In this document: piece by piece, positions 33,708 through 43,187 of the stretch
How the letters are laid out: the number at the start of each line of letters is the position of its first letter
Numbering within the stretch: position 1 is the first letter of the stretch
Source: Bradyrhizobium algeriense
GTDB lineage: Bacteria > Pseudomonadota > Alphaproteobacteria > Rhizobiales > Xanthobacteraceae
DNA length: 64,000 bases
Reading direction: 5' to 3'
NCBI RefSeq assembly: GCF_003062295.1
Contig: NZ_PYCN01000010.1
Coordinates: forward strand, 1 to 64,000
Program-made: the position numbers and the translations under genes
Notes under the pieces: generated by a model
Seen by the model: the letters and a program-made list of their open reading frames with translations, nothing else
What the model was told of the DNA's origin: nothing
Databases searched by the model: none

Positions 33708-34163
33708 TCACATCCCCGCGTTCATGGCTGACAGTTCCGCAATCAGGGCCTTCTCGCTGGGCTGGTCGAGGACGCCGGCCGTATAGAGCGAGATGCCGCC
33801 ATAAAGCGTGATGTAGACCTTCATCACCGCGCGGCGGCGTTCGACCGAACTCTCGATATCCTGGCAGAATATCCGCATGGCCTGGGTGATGACCTTGTGG
33901 ACCGCAGCCTGCAGCGGCGGGTTGTGCTTCATGGTCGCGTGCGGGCGGCTGGTCATCAGGGCGTAGAGCGCGCGATTGGCCAGGGCGAAGCGGACATATT
34001 TCGCGGTGTAGTCCTGTGGCGTGTCCGCCTTGACGAGGATGGCGGCGAGCCGGGTATAGGCCTCGGTCGCCACCGCATCAAGCAGCGCCTCGCGGTCGGC
34101 GAAATGATTGTACAGCGAGCGATGTGCGACGCCGACGGCCAGTATTCCAGAGACGTCAGTGAT
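33708..34163 (-). pseudogene. TetR family regulator lacking its 5' end
   Basis: The frame continues upstream of a possible GTG (34073) as a recognisable TetR helix-turn-helix: LAVGVAHRSLYNHFADREAL, then the ligand-binding domain to the stop at 33708. The first helix and the start of the DNA-binding domain (normally some 20 residues) are missing. An in-frame TAA lies at 34164-34166, directly followed upstream by a dispersed repeat element. About 151 codons remain. Starting at the GTG would delete the DNA-binding domain entirely. It is read as a truncated gene, although a C-terminal fragment could still be made. Confidence 0.75.
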
Positions 34164-34166
34164 TTA

Positions 34167-34222
34167 CGGATAAGCCGCCGCGTACTGGGTCCCCCGCTTT
34201 CGCGGAGGACGACAGCGGAGGA
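34167..34222. repeat. dispersed repeat element beside the truncated tetR
   Basis: Contains GCGTACTGGGTCCCCCGC and a CCCCGCTTTCGCGGAGG hairpin, the core of a repeat class seen in Bradyrhizobium-like intergenic DNA. It abuts the broken 5' end of the TetR frame and lies just downstream of prfC. Confidence 0.5.
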
Positions 34223-34246
34223 TGGCGCGGAAAGCGACAGCGCCCC

Positions 34247-35866
34247 TTACGCCTTCTTCTTCACGTCCTTGACGTTGGAGAAGGTAATTCCCTCGGCCCG
34301 TTCGCGGGTATAGCCGAGATAGAATTCGTTCTTGGCCATGAACACGGGGTCGCCATCGACGTCATCGGCGATGCCGGAGCCGTTGGCGGCGATGAAGGCG
34401 TCGAGTTTCTTGCGGTCGTCGGATGAGACCCAGCGCGCGAGCTGGAACTCCGAGACCTCGAATTCCACCGGCAGCGAATATTCCGCGTCGAGCCGCGCTT
34501 TCAGCACGTCGAGCTGCAGCGGGCCGACGACGCCGACCAGCGCCGGTGCGCCGTCGCGCGGCCGGAACACCTGCACCACGCCCTCTTCCGACATCTGCTG
34601 CAGCGCTTCTTTCAGCTTCTTCGCCTTCATCGCATCCGTCAGCCGCACGCGGCGGACGATTTCCGGCGCAAAGCTGGGAACGCCGACGAAGGTGATGTCT
34701 TCGCCTTCGGTCAGCGTATCGCCGATCCTTAAAGTGCCGTGGTTGGGAATGCCGACGACATCGCCGGCAAACGCCTCATCAGCCACCGAACGGTCCTGAG
34801 CGAAGAAGAATTGCGGGCTGGACAGGCTCATGTTCTTGCCGGTTCGCACCAGCTTCGCCTTCATGCCGCGGCTGAGCTTGCCGGAACACAGGCGCGCGAA
34901 CGCGATGCGGTCGCGGTGGTTCGGATCCATGTTGGCCTGGATCTTGAACACAAAGGCGCTCATGCGCGGCTCGGCCGCCTCGACCTTGCGCAGGTTCGAA
35001 TCCTGCGCGCGCGGCGCAGGCGCAAACTTGCCGAGACCTTCCAGCAGGTCGCCGACGCCGAAATTGCGCAGCGCGCTGCCGAAATAGACCGGCGTCAGGT
35101 GGCCTTCGCGAAATGCCTCAAGTTCGAACGGCTTGCAGGCTTCGGATACCAGCGCGAGCTCATCCTTGATCTCGGCGACGTCGAGATTGGCGTTGCGGCC
35201 GGCGAGATCGGCGATGTCGATCTGCTCGGTCGCGCCGGTCTTGGCGCCGCCGCCTTCGAGCAGGCGCACGCCGCCATTGACGACGTCATAGGTACCGAGG
35301 AAGTCGCGGCCGCGGCCGACCGGCCAGGTCATCGGCGTGGTATCGAGCGCCAGCGTCTTTTCGATCTCGTCCAGCAGTTCGAACGTATCGCGGCTCTCGC
35401 GGTCCATCTTGTTGATGAAGGTGATGATCGGAATGTCGCGCAGCCGGCACACCTCGAACAGCTTTCGCGTCCGCGCCTCGATGCCCTTGGCGGCGTCGAT
35501 CACCATCACGGCGGAATCGACCGCGGTCAGCGTCCGGTAGGTGTCTTCGGAAAAGTCCTCGTGGCCCGGCGTGTCCAGCAGGTTGAACACCAGGCCTTCG
35601 AACTCGAACGTCATCACCGACGTCACGACCGAGATGCCGCGCTCGCGCTCGATCTTCATCCAGTCGGACCGGGTATTGCGCCGCTCGCCCTTGGCCTTGA
35701 CCTGCCCTGCCAGGTTGATGGCGCCGCCGAACAGCAGCAGCTTCTCGGTCAGCGTGGTCTTGCCGGCGTCCGGGTGGGAGATGATCGCAAACGTGCGCCG
35801 CCGCGCCACTTCCTCTGAAAGCGGCGAACGGGACGGCGATTCGGCTGAAACGGCAATGTCGGACAT
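34247..35866 (-). CDS. prfC: peptide chain release factor 3
   Basis: A 539-residue translational GTPase that recycles RF1 and RF2. The G domain shows SHPDAGKTTLTEKLL (about 27-41), the G2-containing RGISVVTSVMTFE, DTPGHEDFSEDTYRT (G3) and FINKMDRES (G4); the beta-barrel domains 2 and 3 follow. Length and N-terminus fit RF3 and not EF-G. The ATG at 35866 (MSDIAVSAESP) was chosen; 13 more codons are open upstream but lie in the leader. It is divergent from the sugE gene. Confidence 0.95.
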   Translation of the reverse strand: MSDIAVSAESPSRSPLSEEVARRRTFAIISHPDAGKTTLTEKLLLFGGAINLAGQVKAKGERRNTRSDWMKIERERGISVVTSVMTFEFEGLVFNLLDTPGHEDFSEDTYRTLTAVDSAVMVIDAAKGIEARTRKLFEVCRLRDIPIITFINKMDRESRDTFELLDEIEKTLALDTTPMTWPVGRGRDFLGTYDVVNGGVRLLEGGGAKTGATEQIDIADLAGRNANLDVAEIKDELALVSEACKPFELEAFREGHLTPVYFGSALRNFGVGDLLEGLGKFAPAPRAQDSNLRKVEAAEPRMSAFVFKIQANMDPNHRDRIAFARLCSGKLSRGMKAKLVRTGKNMSLSSPQFFFAQDRSVADEAFAGDVVGIPNHGTLRIGDTLTEGEDITFVGVPSFAPEIVRRVRLTDAMKAKKLKEALQQMSEEGVVQVFRPRDGAPALVGVVGPLQLDVLKARLDAEYSLPVEFEVSEFQLARWVSSDDRKKLDAFIAANGSGIADDVDGDPVFMAKNEFYLGYTRERAEGITFSNVKDVKKKA

Positions 35867-35955
35867 GAGGCTCGAGCGTTTGGCAGGGAAAACGGGGCTA
35901 ATCAAGCCTCATTTGGTGGTTGCAGAGGCCGAGGGCCAGTCCCATATCGGGCAGC

Positions 35956-36020
35956 GGAAGGACGGCCTTCCAATTCACAGCTCGTCCGCGGGGACGACCC
36001 TGTCTGGTTCGGAGGGTCGT
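35956..36020 (+). ncRNA. guanidine-II riboswitch (mini-ykkC) with expression platform
   Basis: Two small hairpins with ACGR tetraloops, the hallmark of mini-ykkC. P1 is GGAAGG-ACGG-CCTTCC at 35956-35971. P2 is CGGGG-ACGA-CCCTG at 35989-36002 (one G-U pair). They are joined by 17 bases. The loop and 3' arm of P2, ACGACCCT (35994-36001), are perfectly complementary to AGGGTCGT (36013-36020), which covers the Shine-Dalgarno of the sugE gene. P2 and the sequestering helix exclude each other. Guanidine-bound P1/P2 should therefore free the ribosome site, giving ligand-induced translation of the exporter. Confidence 0.88.
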
Positions 36021-36021
36021 G

Positions 36022-36336
36022 ATGGCCTGGATCGTGTTGTTCGTCGCCGGCCTCATGGAAATAGGCTGGGCGATCGGCCTCAAATATACCGAAGGTTTCA
36101 CACGGCTCATTCCGTCCCTCCTGACGCTCGCCTGCATGGCAGGCAGCATCCTCCTGCTCGGCCTTGCCCTGAAATCACTGCCGATCGGAACCGCCTACGC
36201 GGTGTGGACCGGCATCGGCGCGGTCGGAACGGCAATCCTGGGTATCGCGCTGTTCGGTGAGCCTGCCACCGCCGCACGCCTCGCCTGCATCGGACTGATT
36301 GTGGCCGGCATTGTCGGGCTCAAACTCGTCACGGGG

Positions 36337-36345
<9 letters not shown>
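36022..36345 (+). CDS. sugE: SMR family guanidinium exporter (SugE/Gdx)
   Basis: A 107-residue small multidrug resistance protein with four transmembrane helices. The first helix carries the SMR Glu (LFVAGLMEIGWAIGLKYTEGF, Glu13), which couples export to protons. The Gdx-type pattern GWAIGLKYT and WTGIGAVGT marks the SugE/Gdx branch, shown in other bacteria to export guanidinium, rather than the EmrE branch. The guanidine-II riboswitch immediately upstream agrees. GGAGGG at 36011 precedes the ATG at 36022; a GTG one codon earlier is possible. Its 3' end overlaps the pit gene end by 9 bases. Confidence 0.94.
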
Positions 36346-37341
<996 letters not shown>

Positions 37342-37355
37342 GTGATGGCCCTGCC

Positions 37356-38006
37356 CTATACCTGTTCGATCACGATGGAGTTGATCTCATTGGCGACGTC
37401 ATCGAAGCGATCGGATACTTTCTCGAGATGCTTGTAGATTTCGGCGCCAACGATGAAGTCCATCGAGTTGCCGCTGCGATGCTTGAGAAATAGTTCCTTC
37501 AATCCAATATCGTGGAGATCGTCGATGCGGCCCTCCAGCTTTCCGATCTCCTCGGTAATGGCGGACAGCATCGCGACGTTGTTGCCGATCGACTGCATCA
37601 GCGGCAGCGCGCGGCTGACGAGATTGGCGCATTCGACCAGCAGCGTGGCTATTTCACGCATCGGCGGTTCGAACGTCCGGACTTCGAACAGCACCACCGC
37701 CTTGGCGGTCTGCTGCATCTGGTCGATGGCATCGTCCATCGCCGTGATCAGGTTCTTGATGTCGCCGCGGTCGAACGGGGTAATGAAAGTGCGGCGGACC
37801 GCGGTTAGTACCTCGCGGGTGATGCCATCGGCGTCATGTTCGAACTGGTTGACGCGCTGGCAGAACACCGGTGTTTCGTCGCCGCCGCGCAGCATGTCCT
37901 GAAGCGCCAGCGCCCCCTGCACGACCGTCTGGGCGTGACGGGCAAACAGGTCAAAAAACCGCTCCTCCTTGGGCAAAAAGGCACGAAACCAGCGCAGCAT
38001 GGGCAT
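37356..38006 (-). CDS. DUF47 (PhoU-like) Pit accessory protein
   Basis: A 216-residue all-alpha cytoplasmic protein of the DUF47/YkaA family, related to PhoU. It starts MPMLRWFRAFLPKEERFFDLF and has the conserved FEHDADGITREV and TPFDRGDIKNLITAMDDAIDQM stretches with metal-binding acidic residues. It is encoded with pit in many bacteria and is thought to control Pit activity. Two ATGs (38006, 38000) are possible. A PHO box lies 34 bases upstream. Confidence 0.92.
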   Translation of the reverse strand: MPMLRWFRAFLPKEERFFDLFARHAQTVVQGALALQDMLRGGDETPVFCQRVNQFEHDADGITREVLTAVRRTFITPFDRGDIKNLITAMDDAIDQMQQTAKAVVLFEVRTFEPPMREIATLLVECANLVSRALPLMQSIGNNVAMLSAITEEIGKLEGRIDDLHDIGLKELFLKHRSGNSMDFIVGAEIYKHLEKVSDRFDDVANEINSIVIEQV

Positions 38007-38040
38007 TTTTCCGTCATTCAGAAACGGCCGCCCGGGCGGC

Positions 38041-38058
38041 CTGTCACAAAACTGTCAT
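38041..38058 (-). promoter_or_regulatory. PHO box before DUF47-pit
   Basis: CTGTCAC-AAAA-CTGTCAT read on the plus strand: two 7-base half-sites in direct repeat with a 4-base spacer, essentially the PhoB consensus. It lies 34 bases before the DUF47 ATG in the orientation opposite to transcription, fitting repression more than activation. Confidence 0.75.
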
Positions 38059-38143
38059 AGACCATTCGAGGGAAAAGCGCGCCACGAGGCGACCCGGCAA
38101 CCGGGTCATCCACTGCTTTGTGAGGCGCCAAAACCGGCCGTTT

Positions 38144-39112
38144 TTACAGGGATCTGCGGAAATAATGCGCGATCTCGCCGATCACGCCGCGGCGGAAGGT
38201 CAGCACGCAGGCGACGAAGATGACGCCCTGGATCACCGTCACCCACTGCCCGAACCCGGCCAGATATTGCTGCATGGCGATGATGACGAAGGCGCCGACG
38301 ACCGGCCCAAAAATGGTGCCGAGGCCGCCGACCAGCGTCATCAGCACGATTTCACCCGACATCGTCCAGTGCACGTCGGTGAGCGAGGCATTCTGCGCCA
38401 CGAACACCTTCAGCGAACCGGCAAAGCCCGCAATGGTCCCGGAAAGGATGAAGGCGAGCAGCTTGTATTGGTCGGTCTTGTAGCCGAGCGAGATCGCGCG
38501 CGGCTCGTTCTCGCGGATCGCCTTCAGCACCTCGCCGAACGGCGAGTTGATGGTGCGGTAGATCAGGAGGAAGCCGCCGAGGAAACCGGCCAGCACGACG
38601 TAGTAAAGCACCGTAGGCTTGGCGAGATTGAAGATCCCGAACAGATAGCCCTGCGGAATGCCCTGGATGCCGTCTTCGCCGTGGGTGAACGGCGCCTGCA
38701 GGTAGATGAAGTAAAGCAACTGCGACAGCGCGAGCGTGATCATCGAGAAGTAGATGCCCTGCCGGCGGATCGAGATGAAGCCGGTGACGACCGAAAGCGC
38801 GGCGGCGCCAGCGACGCCAACCACAATTCCGATTTCCGGCGTCACACCCCAGACCTTGAGCGCATGCGCCGTGCAGTAGCCCGCAGTTCCCAGAAACATC
38901 GCGTGGCCAAATGACAGCAGGCCGCCGTAGCCAATCAACAGGTTGAACGCGCAGGCGAGCAGCGCGAAGCACAGGGCCTGCATCACGAAGAACGGGTAGA
39001 TGCCGGTCAGCGGCACAAGGCCCAGCAGCACCGCCATCGCCGCGAATACGATCATCTCGTCGCGCATCGCGCGCGGCGTTACCGGCAGGGTGTCGTCAGT
39101 CAATGCGCTCAT
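38144..39112 (-). CDS. livM: branched-chain amino acid ABC permease, LivM type
   Basis: A 322-residue permease with about nine or ten transmembrane helices. It has the LivM markers LLIGYGGLLSFGHAMFLG (about 62-79), SIRRQGIYFSMITLALSQL (about 110) and the conserved GGLGTIFGPVVGAF loop (about 255) that contacts the ATPase. Its start lies one base after the livH stop. Last gene of the livG-livF-livK-livH-livM operon. Confidence 0.94.
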   Translation of the reverse strand: MSALTDDTLPVTPRAMRDEMIVFAAMAVLLGLVPLTGIYPFFVMQALCFALLACAFNLLIGYGGLLSFGHAMFLGTAGYCTAHALKVWGVTPEIGIVVGVAGAAALSVVTGFISIRRQGIYFSMITLALSQLLYFIYLQAPFTHGEDGIQGIPQGYLFGIFNLAKPTVLYYVVLAGFLGGFLLIYRTINSPFGEVLKAIRENEPRAISLGYKTDQYKLLAFILSGTIAGFAGSLKVFVAQNASLTDVHWTMSGEIVLMTLVGGLGTIFGPVVGAFVIIAMQQYLAGFGQWVTVIQGVIFVACVLTFRRGVIGEIAHYFRRSL

Positions 39113-39113
39113 G

Positions 39114-39977
39114 TCAGGCCGCCCGTCCCGTCAGTCCCGCAGGCTTCAACAGCAACACCAGCACCATCAGGACGAACACCACGGTGTTGGAAGCCTCGGG
39201 ATAAAAATATTTCGTCAGTCCTTCGATCACGCCGAGCGCGAATCCCGTGATGATCGAACCCAAGATAGAGCCCATGCCGCCGATCACCACCACCGCGAAA
39301 ACCACGATGATCAGGTCGGCGCCCATCAGCGGCCGTACCTGATTGATCGGCGCTGACAGCACGCCGGCCAGCGCCGCCAGGCCGACGCCAAGTCCATAGG
39401 TCAGCGTGATCATCCGCGGCACGTTGATGCCGAATGCCCGCACCAACGTCGGGTTCTCGGTGGCGGCGCGCAGATTGGCGCCAAGCCGCGTCCTTTCGAT
39501 CAGGTACCAGGTGGCGAGGCAAACGATGAGCGAGAACACCACCACCCAGCCGCGGTAGATCGGCAGGAACATGAAACCGAGATTCATGCCGCCCTGCAGT
39601 TCACTGGGAATCGCGTAGGGCAGACCCGACGAACCGAAATAATTCTGAAAGACGCCCTGGATAATCAGTGCCAATCCGAATGTCAGCAGCAGCCCATAGA
39701 GATGGTCGAGGCCGGCGAGCCATTGCAGCATAGTCCGTTCCAGGATCATGCCGAAGATGCCGACGACGATGGGCGCGATGATCAGCGCCGGCCAATAGCC
39801 GATGCCGGCGATGTTCAACAGAAAATACGCGCAGAACGCGCCCATCATGTAGAGCGCGCCATGGGCGAAATTGATGATGTTGAGCATGCCGAAGATCACG
39901 GCGAGCCCGAGACTGAGCAGCGCGTAGAACGATCCGTTGATCAATCCCACCAAAAGCTGGGCGTATAGAGCTTGCAT
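39114..39977 (-). CDS. livH: branched-chain amino acid ABC permease, LivH type
   Basis: A 287-residue permease with about eight helices. It starts MQALYAQLLVGLINGSFYALLSLGL, then has MLNIINFAHGALYMMGAF (about 36-53) and the coupling loop GGMGSILGSIITGFALG (about 222). A TTG five codons upstream is also open, but the ATG at 39977 gives the family start. It is separated from the binding-protein gene by 89 bases holding a hairpin. Confidence 0.94.
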   Translation of the reverse strand: MQALYAQLLVGLINGSFYALLSLGLAVIFGMLNIINFAHGALYMMGAFCAYFLLNIAGIGYWPALIIAPIVVGIFGMILERTMLQWLAGLDHLYGLLLTFGLALIIQGVFQNYFGSSGLPYAIPSELQGGMNLGFMFLPIYRGWVVVFSLIVCLATWYLIERTRLGANLRAATENPTLVRAFGINVPRMITLTYGLGVGLAALAGVLSAPINQVRPLMGADLIIVVFAVVVIGGMGSILGSIITGFALGVIEGLTKYFYPEASNTVVFVLMVLVLLLKPAGLTGRAA

Positions 39978-40032
39978 CGGTTTCGCACTCAATCTCGTTT
40001 AAGACGCGGAATCGCGCAGGGACGCGAGAGGA

Positions 40033-40059
40033 AGCCCGCCGGCACGGCGCCGGCGGGCT
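40033..40059 (-). terminator. strong hairpin between livK and livH
   Basis: A perfect 11-base stem AGCCCGCCGGC / GCCGGCGGGCT with a 5-base loop, 8 bases past the binding-protein stop. On the minus strand it is followed by TCCTCT. Partial termination or 3' end protection here would let the binding protein be made in excess over the permeases. Confidence 0.65.
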
Positions 40060-40066
40060 GTCGTTG

Positions 40067-41287
40067 TTACTTCTTTACCAGCGGACAGGCGCTTTCCGAA
40101 AGCGGCCGGAAGGCCTGATCGCCCGGGGTCGTTCCGACCAGCTTGTAATAGTCCCACGGTCCCTTGGATTCGGAAGGCTTCTTGACCTCGAACAGGTAGG
40201 CCGGATGAAGCTTGCGGCCGTCGGCGCGGATCGTGCCCTTGCCGAACAGCGGGTCGTCGGTCGGCGCCTCTTTCATTTTCGCCACCACCTTGGCGCCATC
40301 ATGCGGATTGCCGCCCATCGCATCGATCGTCTTGAAATAGTGGATCAGGCCAGAATACACGCCAGCCTGCACCATGGACGGCATCGCCTTGTTCTTCATG
40401 CGCTCGGAGAAGCGCTTGGAAAACGCGCGGGTGCCGTCGTTCAGATCCCAGTAGAAGGTTTCCGTGAAGTTCAGGCCCTGAGCCACCTTGAGGCCGAGGG
40501 AGTGGACGTCGTTGATGAACAGCAGCAATCCCGCGAGCTTCTGACCGCCTGCGACGATGCCGAACTCCGATGCCTGCTTGATGGTGTTGGTGGTGTCGCC
40601 ACCGGCGTTCGCCATGCCGACGATCTTGGCCTTGGAAGCCTGCGCCTGCAGCAGGAACGAGGAGAAGTCCGACGAATTCAGGGGATGCCTGACGGTGCCG
40701 ATAACCTTGCCGCCCGACTTGACCACGACTGCGGCGGTGTCGCGTTCCAGCGCGTGGCCGAACGCGTAGTCTGCGGTCAGGAAGTACCAGGTGTCGCCGC
40801 CGGCTTTCACCAGCGCCTGCCCGGTGCTGTTGGCGAGCATGTAGGTGTCATAGACCCAGTGAATTGTGTTCGGCGAGCACTGGGTATTGGTGAGGTCCGA
40901 CGTCGCCGCGCCGGTATTGATCATGACGACGTTCTTTTCCTTCACCAGATTGTTGACGGCCAGCGCAACGCCGGAGTTCAGCACGTCCACGAAGATATCG
41001 ACCTTCTCGACGTCGATCCATTGGCGAGCGGTGGTGGTGCCGATGTCGGGCTTGTTCTGGTGGTCGGCCGACACGATGTCGATCTTCCAGCCCTTGGCTG
41101 CAAGGCCGGAATCCTCGACCGCCATCTGGGCGGCAAGCGTGGAGCCTGCGCCGCCGAGGTCGGAGTAAAGTCCGGAATTGTCGGTAAGCACGCCGATCTT
41201 GACGGTCTTGTCCTGCGCCATGGCGCCACCGCCTGCGGCAAACGCGAGCGCGGTGCCGAGGAAGAGAGATGAAATGCGATGTTTCAT
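40067..41287 (-). CDS. livK: branched-chain amino acid ABC transporter binding protein
   Basis: A 406-residue type I periplasmic binding protein with a signal peptide ending AMAQ (about residue 24). The mature protein begins KTVKIGVLTDNSGLYSDLGG and has the same landmarks (SADHQNKPDIG, FLTADYAFGHALE, QASKAKIVGMANAGGDT) as the orphan protein at 20035-21273. It sits within the LIV operon, so it delivers a branched-chain amino acid or related ligand to LivHM. A GGAG lies before the ATG. Confidence 0.93.
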   Translation of the reverse strand: MKHRISSLFLGTALAFAAGGGAMAQDKTVKIGVLTDNSGLYSDLGGAGSTLAAQMAVEDSGLAAKGWKIDIVSADHQNKPDIGTTTARQWIDVEKVDIFVDVLNSGVALAVNNLVKEKNVVMINTGAATSDLTNTQCSPNTIHWVYDTYMLANSTGQALVKAGGDTWYFLTADYAFGHALERDTAAVVVKSGGKVIGTVRHPLNSSDFSSFLLQAQASKAKIVGMANAGGDTTNTIKQASEFGIVAGGQKLAGLLLFINDVHSLGLKVAQGLNFTETFYWDLNDGTRAFSKRFSERMKNKAMPSMVQAGVYSGLIHYFKTIDAMGGNPHDGAKVVAKMKEAPTDDPLFGKGTIRADGRKLHPAYLFEVKKPSESKGPWDYYKLVGTTPGDQAFRPLSESACPLVKK

Positions 41288-41326
41288 AGTATCTCCATAA
41301 ATCCAGAGTGCAGCGGGTAGTACTGA

Positions 41327-42070
41327 TTAAACGCCGAGATAGGTGTGGAGCTTGTCCATGTTGGCCGACAGCTCCGAATTCGCAAAACCGTCGATGACCT
41401 TGCCGTGCTCGACGATGTAGTAGCGGTCGGCCACCGTCGAGGCGAAGCGGAAATTCTGCTCCACCAGCAGGATGGTGAAGCCTTCCGACTTCAGCCGCGC
41501 GATGGTGTGGCCGATCTGCTGGATGATGACGGGCGCGAGACCCTCGGTCGGCTCGTCCAGCATCAGGAAGCGCGCCCCGGTGCGCAGGATTCGCGCGATC
41601 GCGAGCATCTGCTGCTCGCCGCCCGAAAGCTTGGTGCCCTGGCTATTGAGGCGCTCCTTCAGGTTCGGAAACAATTCGAAGATCTGGTCGAGCGACAGGC
41701 CGCCACCGCGCACGATCGGCGGCAGCAGCAGGTTTTCGCGCACGTCGAGGCTGGCGAAAATGCCCCGCTCCTCGGGACAGAACGCGATGCCCTGGCGTGC
41801 GATCCTGTCGGACGGGGCACGCGTGATGTCCTGACCGTTGAAACGGATCGAACCGGTACGCTTGCCGATAATTCCCATCACCGACTTCAGCGTCGTGGTC
41901 TTGCCGGCGCCGTTGCGGCCGAGCAGCGTGACCACCTCGCCGGCCTTCACATTGAAGTTGATGCCGTGAAGGATGTGGGATTCGCCGTACCAGGCCTGCA
42001 GGTCGGAGACGGAAAGAATTTCCGCGCCCGCCGGTTTGGCGGCGGCTTCGGCCATTTTCAACTCAGGCAT
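41327..42070 (-). CDS. livF: branched-chain amino acid ABC ATPase, LivF type
   Basis: A 247-residue ATPase. Walker A is GRNGAGKTT, the Q-loop region has GIAFCPEERGIFASLDVRENL, the signature is LSGGEQQMLAIARIL, Walker B is FLMLDEPTEGLAP, and the switch region is LLVEQNFRFA. The EERGIF and LAPVI elements place it in the LivF group. Its start overlaps the livG stop by 8 bases. Confidence 0.95.
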   Translation of the reverse strand: MPELKMAEAAAKPAGAEILSVSDLQAWYGESHILHGINFNVKAGEVVTLLGRNGAGKTTTLKSVMGIIGKRTGSIRFNGQDITRAPSDRIARQGIAFCPEERGIFASLDVRENLLLPPIVRGGGLSLDQIFELFPNLKERLNSQGTKLSGGEQQMLAIARILRTGARFLMLDEPTEGLAPVIIQQIGHTIARLKSEGFTILLVEQNFRFASTVADRYYIVEHGKVIDGFANSELSANMDKLHTYLGV

Positions 42071-42818
42071 GACCGGCCCCCAGGTAGGCTTCCTTGACGC
42101 GTTCGTCCTTGGACAGTTCAGAATAATTGCCTTCGGCCAGCACCTGCCCGCGCGTCAGCACCGTAATGATGTCGGACAGGTTGGCGACCACCGAGAGATT
42201 ATGTTCGACCATCAGGATGGTGTATTTGGCCGAGATGCGCTTGATCAGCGCTGCGATCTTGTCGATGTCTTCATGACCCATGCCGGCCATCGGCTCGTCG
42301 AGCAGCATCATCTCGGGGTCGAGCGCCAGCGTCGTCGCAATTTCGAGCGCGCGCTTGCGACCGTAGGGCATCTCGACCGCCGGCGTGTTGGCAAACTCGC
42401 TCAGGCCCACATCATTGAGAAGCTCATGCGCACGGCCGTTGAAGCGGTCGAGCACGCTCTTGGAACGCCAGAAATCGAACGAAGAGCCATGCTGGCGCTG
42501 TAGCGCGACACGGACGTTTTCCAGCGCCGTCAGGTGCGGAAACACTGCTGAAATCTGGAACGAACGCACCAGCCCGAGACGGGCCACATCGGCCGGCGCC
42601 ATCGCGGTAATATCCTGTCCCTTGTACAGGATCTGGCCTGCCGACGGCCTCAAGAACTTGGTCAGCAGGTTGAAGCAGGTCGTCTTGCCGGCGCCGTTCG
42701 GCCCGATCAACGCATGAATACTGCCGCGGCGCACCTTCAGAGCAACGTCGCGAACGGCGAAGAAACCTGCGAATTCCTTGGTCAACCCGTGGGTTTCGAG
42801 AATGAACTCATCAGCCAA
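42063..42818 (-). CDS. livG: branched-chain amino acid ABC ATPase, LivG type
   Basis: A 251-residue ATPase: Walker A GPNGAGKTTCFNLLT, the LivG-type RSFQISAVFPHLTALENV region, a degenerate signature MPYGRKRALEIATTLA (usually LSYGEQR in this group), Walker B MMLLDEPMAGMGHED and the switch LMVEHN. The TTG at 42818 starts the family N-terminus (ADEFILETHGLTKEF), with GGGGGAAA upstream; the 43 codons before it in frame are not conserved. First gene of the LIV operon. Confidence 0.94.
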   Translation of the reverse strand: MADEFILETHGLTKEFAGFFAVRDVALKVRRGSIHALIGPNGAGKTTCFNLLTKFLRPSAGQILYKGQDITAMAPADVARLGLVRSFQISAVFPHLTALENVRVALQRQHGSSFDFWRSKSVLDRFNGRAHELLNDVGLSEFANTPAVEMPYGRKRALEIATTLALDPEMMLLDEPMAGMGHEDIDKIAALIKRISAKYTILMVEHNLSVVANLSDIITVLTRGQVLAEGNYSELSKDERVKEAYLGAGHA

Positions 42819-43187
42819 ACAAATTTCCCCCGTCGTCTCCGCGAGTTTGCTCGCGCGCGACCAATTTTTCCCTGTTCGGGCAAGCCCAGCCGGACGTCCT
42901 GGAAACCGTCCCGAGCCCGCCGCCTCCGGGCCGGAATATGCCGTCAACGGTATGGGTTAGGCAAGGTGGAAAGCTGCCGCGGGGAAAACGCGCGTGCCGG
43001 TTCCGGATGCGCCATAAGTCGAATTGCGCCGACCGCCCGGCCCGGCCGGCTCGTCGTCCGCGCTCAACCGCGATCTTCGCTCCGGCAAGCCATCGTTAAC
43101 GGTGTTTTGCTGCAATCGAGCCCTTTCACACAATATTTCTGCCTCCGGCGCATCATCACGCGATTTAGATAGCCAGGAATTGCCGCC
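42819..43187. other. divergent intergenic region, liv operon and PAS gene
   Basis: A gene-free stretch of 369 bases that should hold the liv promoter (minus strand) and the PAS-protein promoter (plus strand). No clear operator, terminator or repeat was recognised. A weak TTGCTG with 17-base spacing to ACAATA near 43110-43138 could be the PAS promoter. Confidence 0.4.
42827..42833 (-). promoter_or_regulatory. ribosome binding site deciding the livG TTG start
   Basis: On the minus strand a GGGGGAAA run stands about eight bases before the TTG at 42818. There is no ATG or GTG between it and the conserved family N-terminus. Confidence 0.5.

Noticed and set aside
34739..35818. 359-codon frame antisense to prfC
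   Set aside because: Shadow frame inside a gene with clear GTPase motifs.
40064..41272. 402-codon frame antisense to livK
   Set aside because: Shadow of the binding-protein gene; its counterpart antisense to the orphan binding protein looks the same, which reflects paralogy of the sense genes, not a real product.
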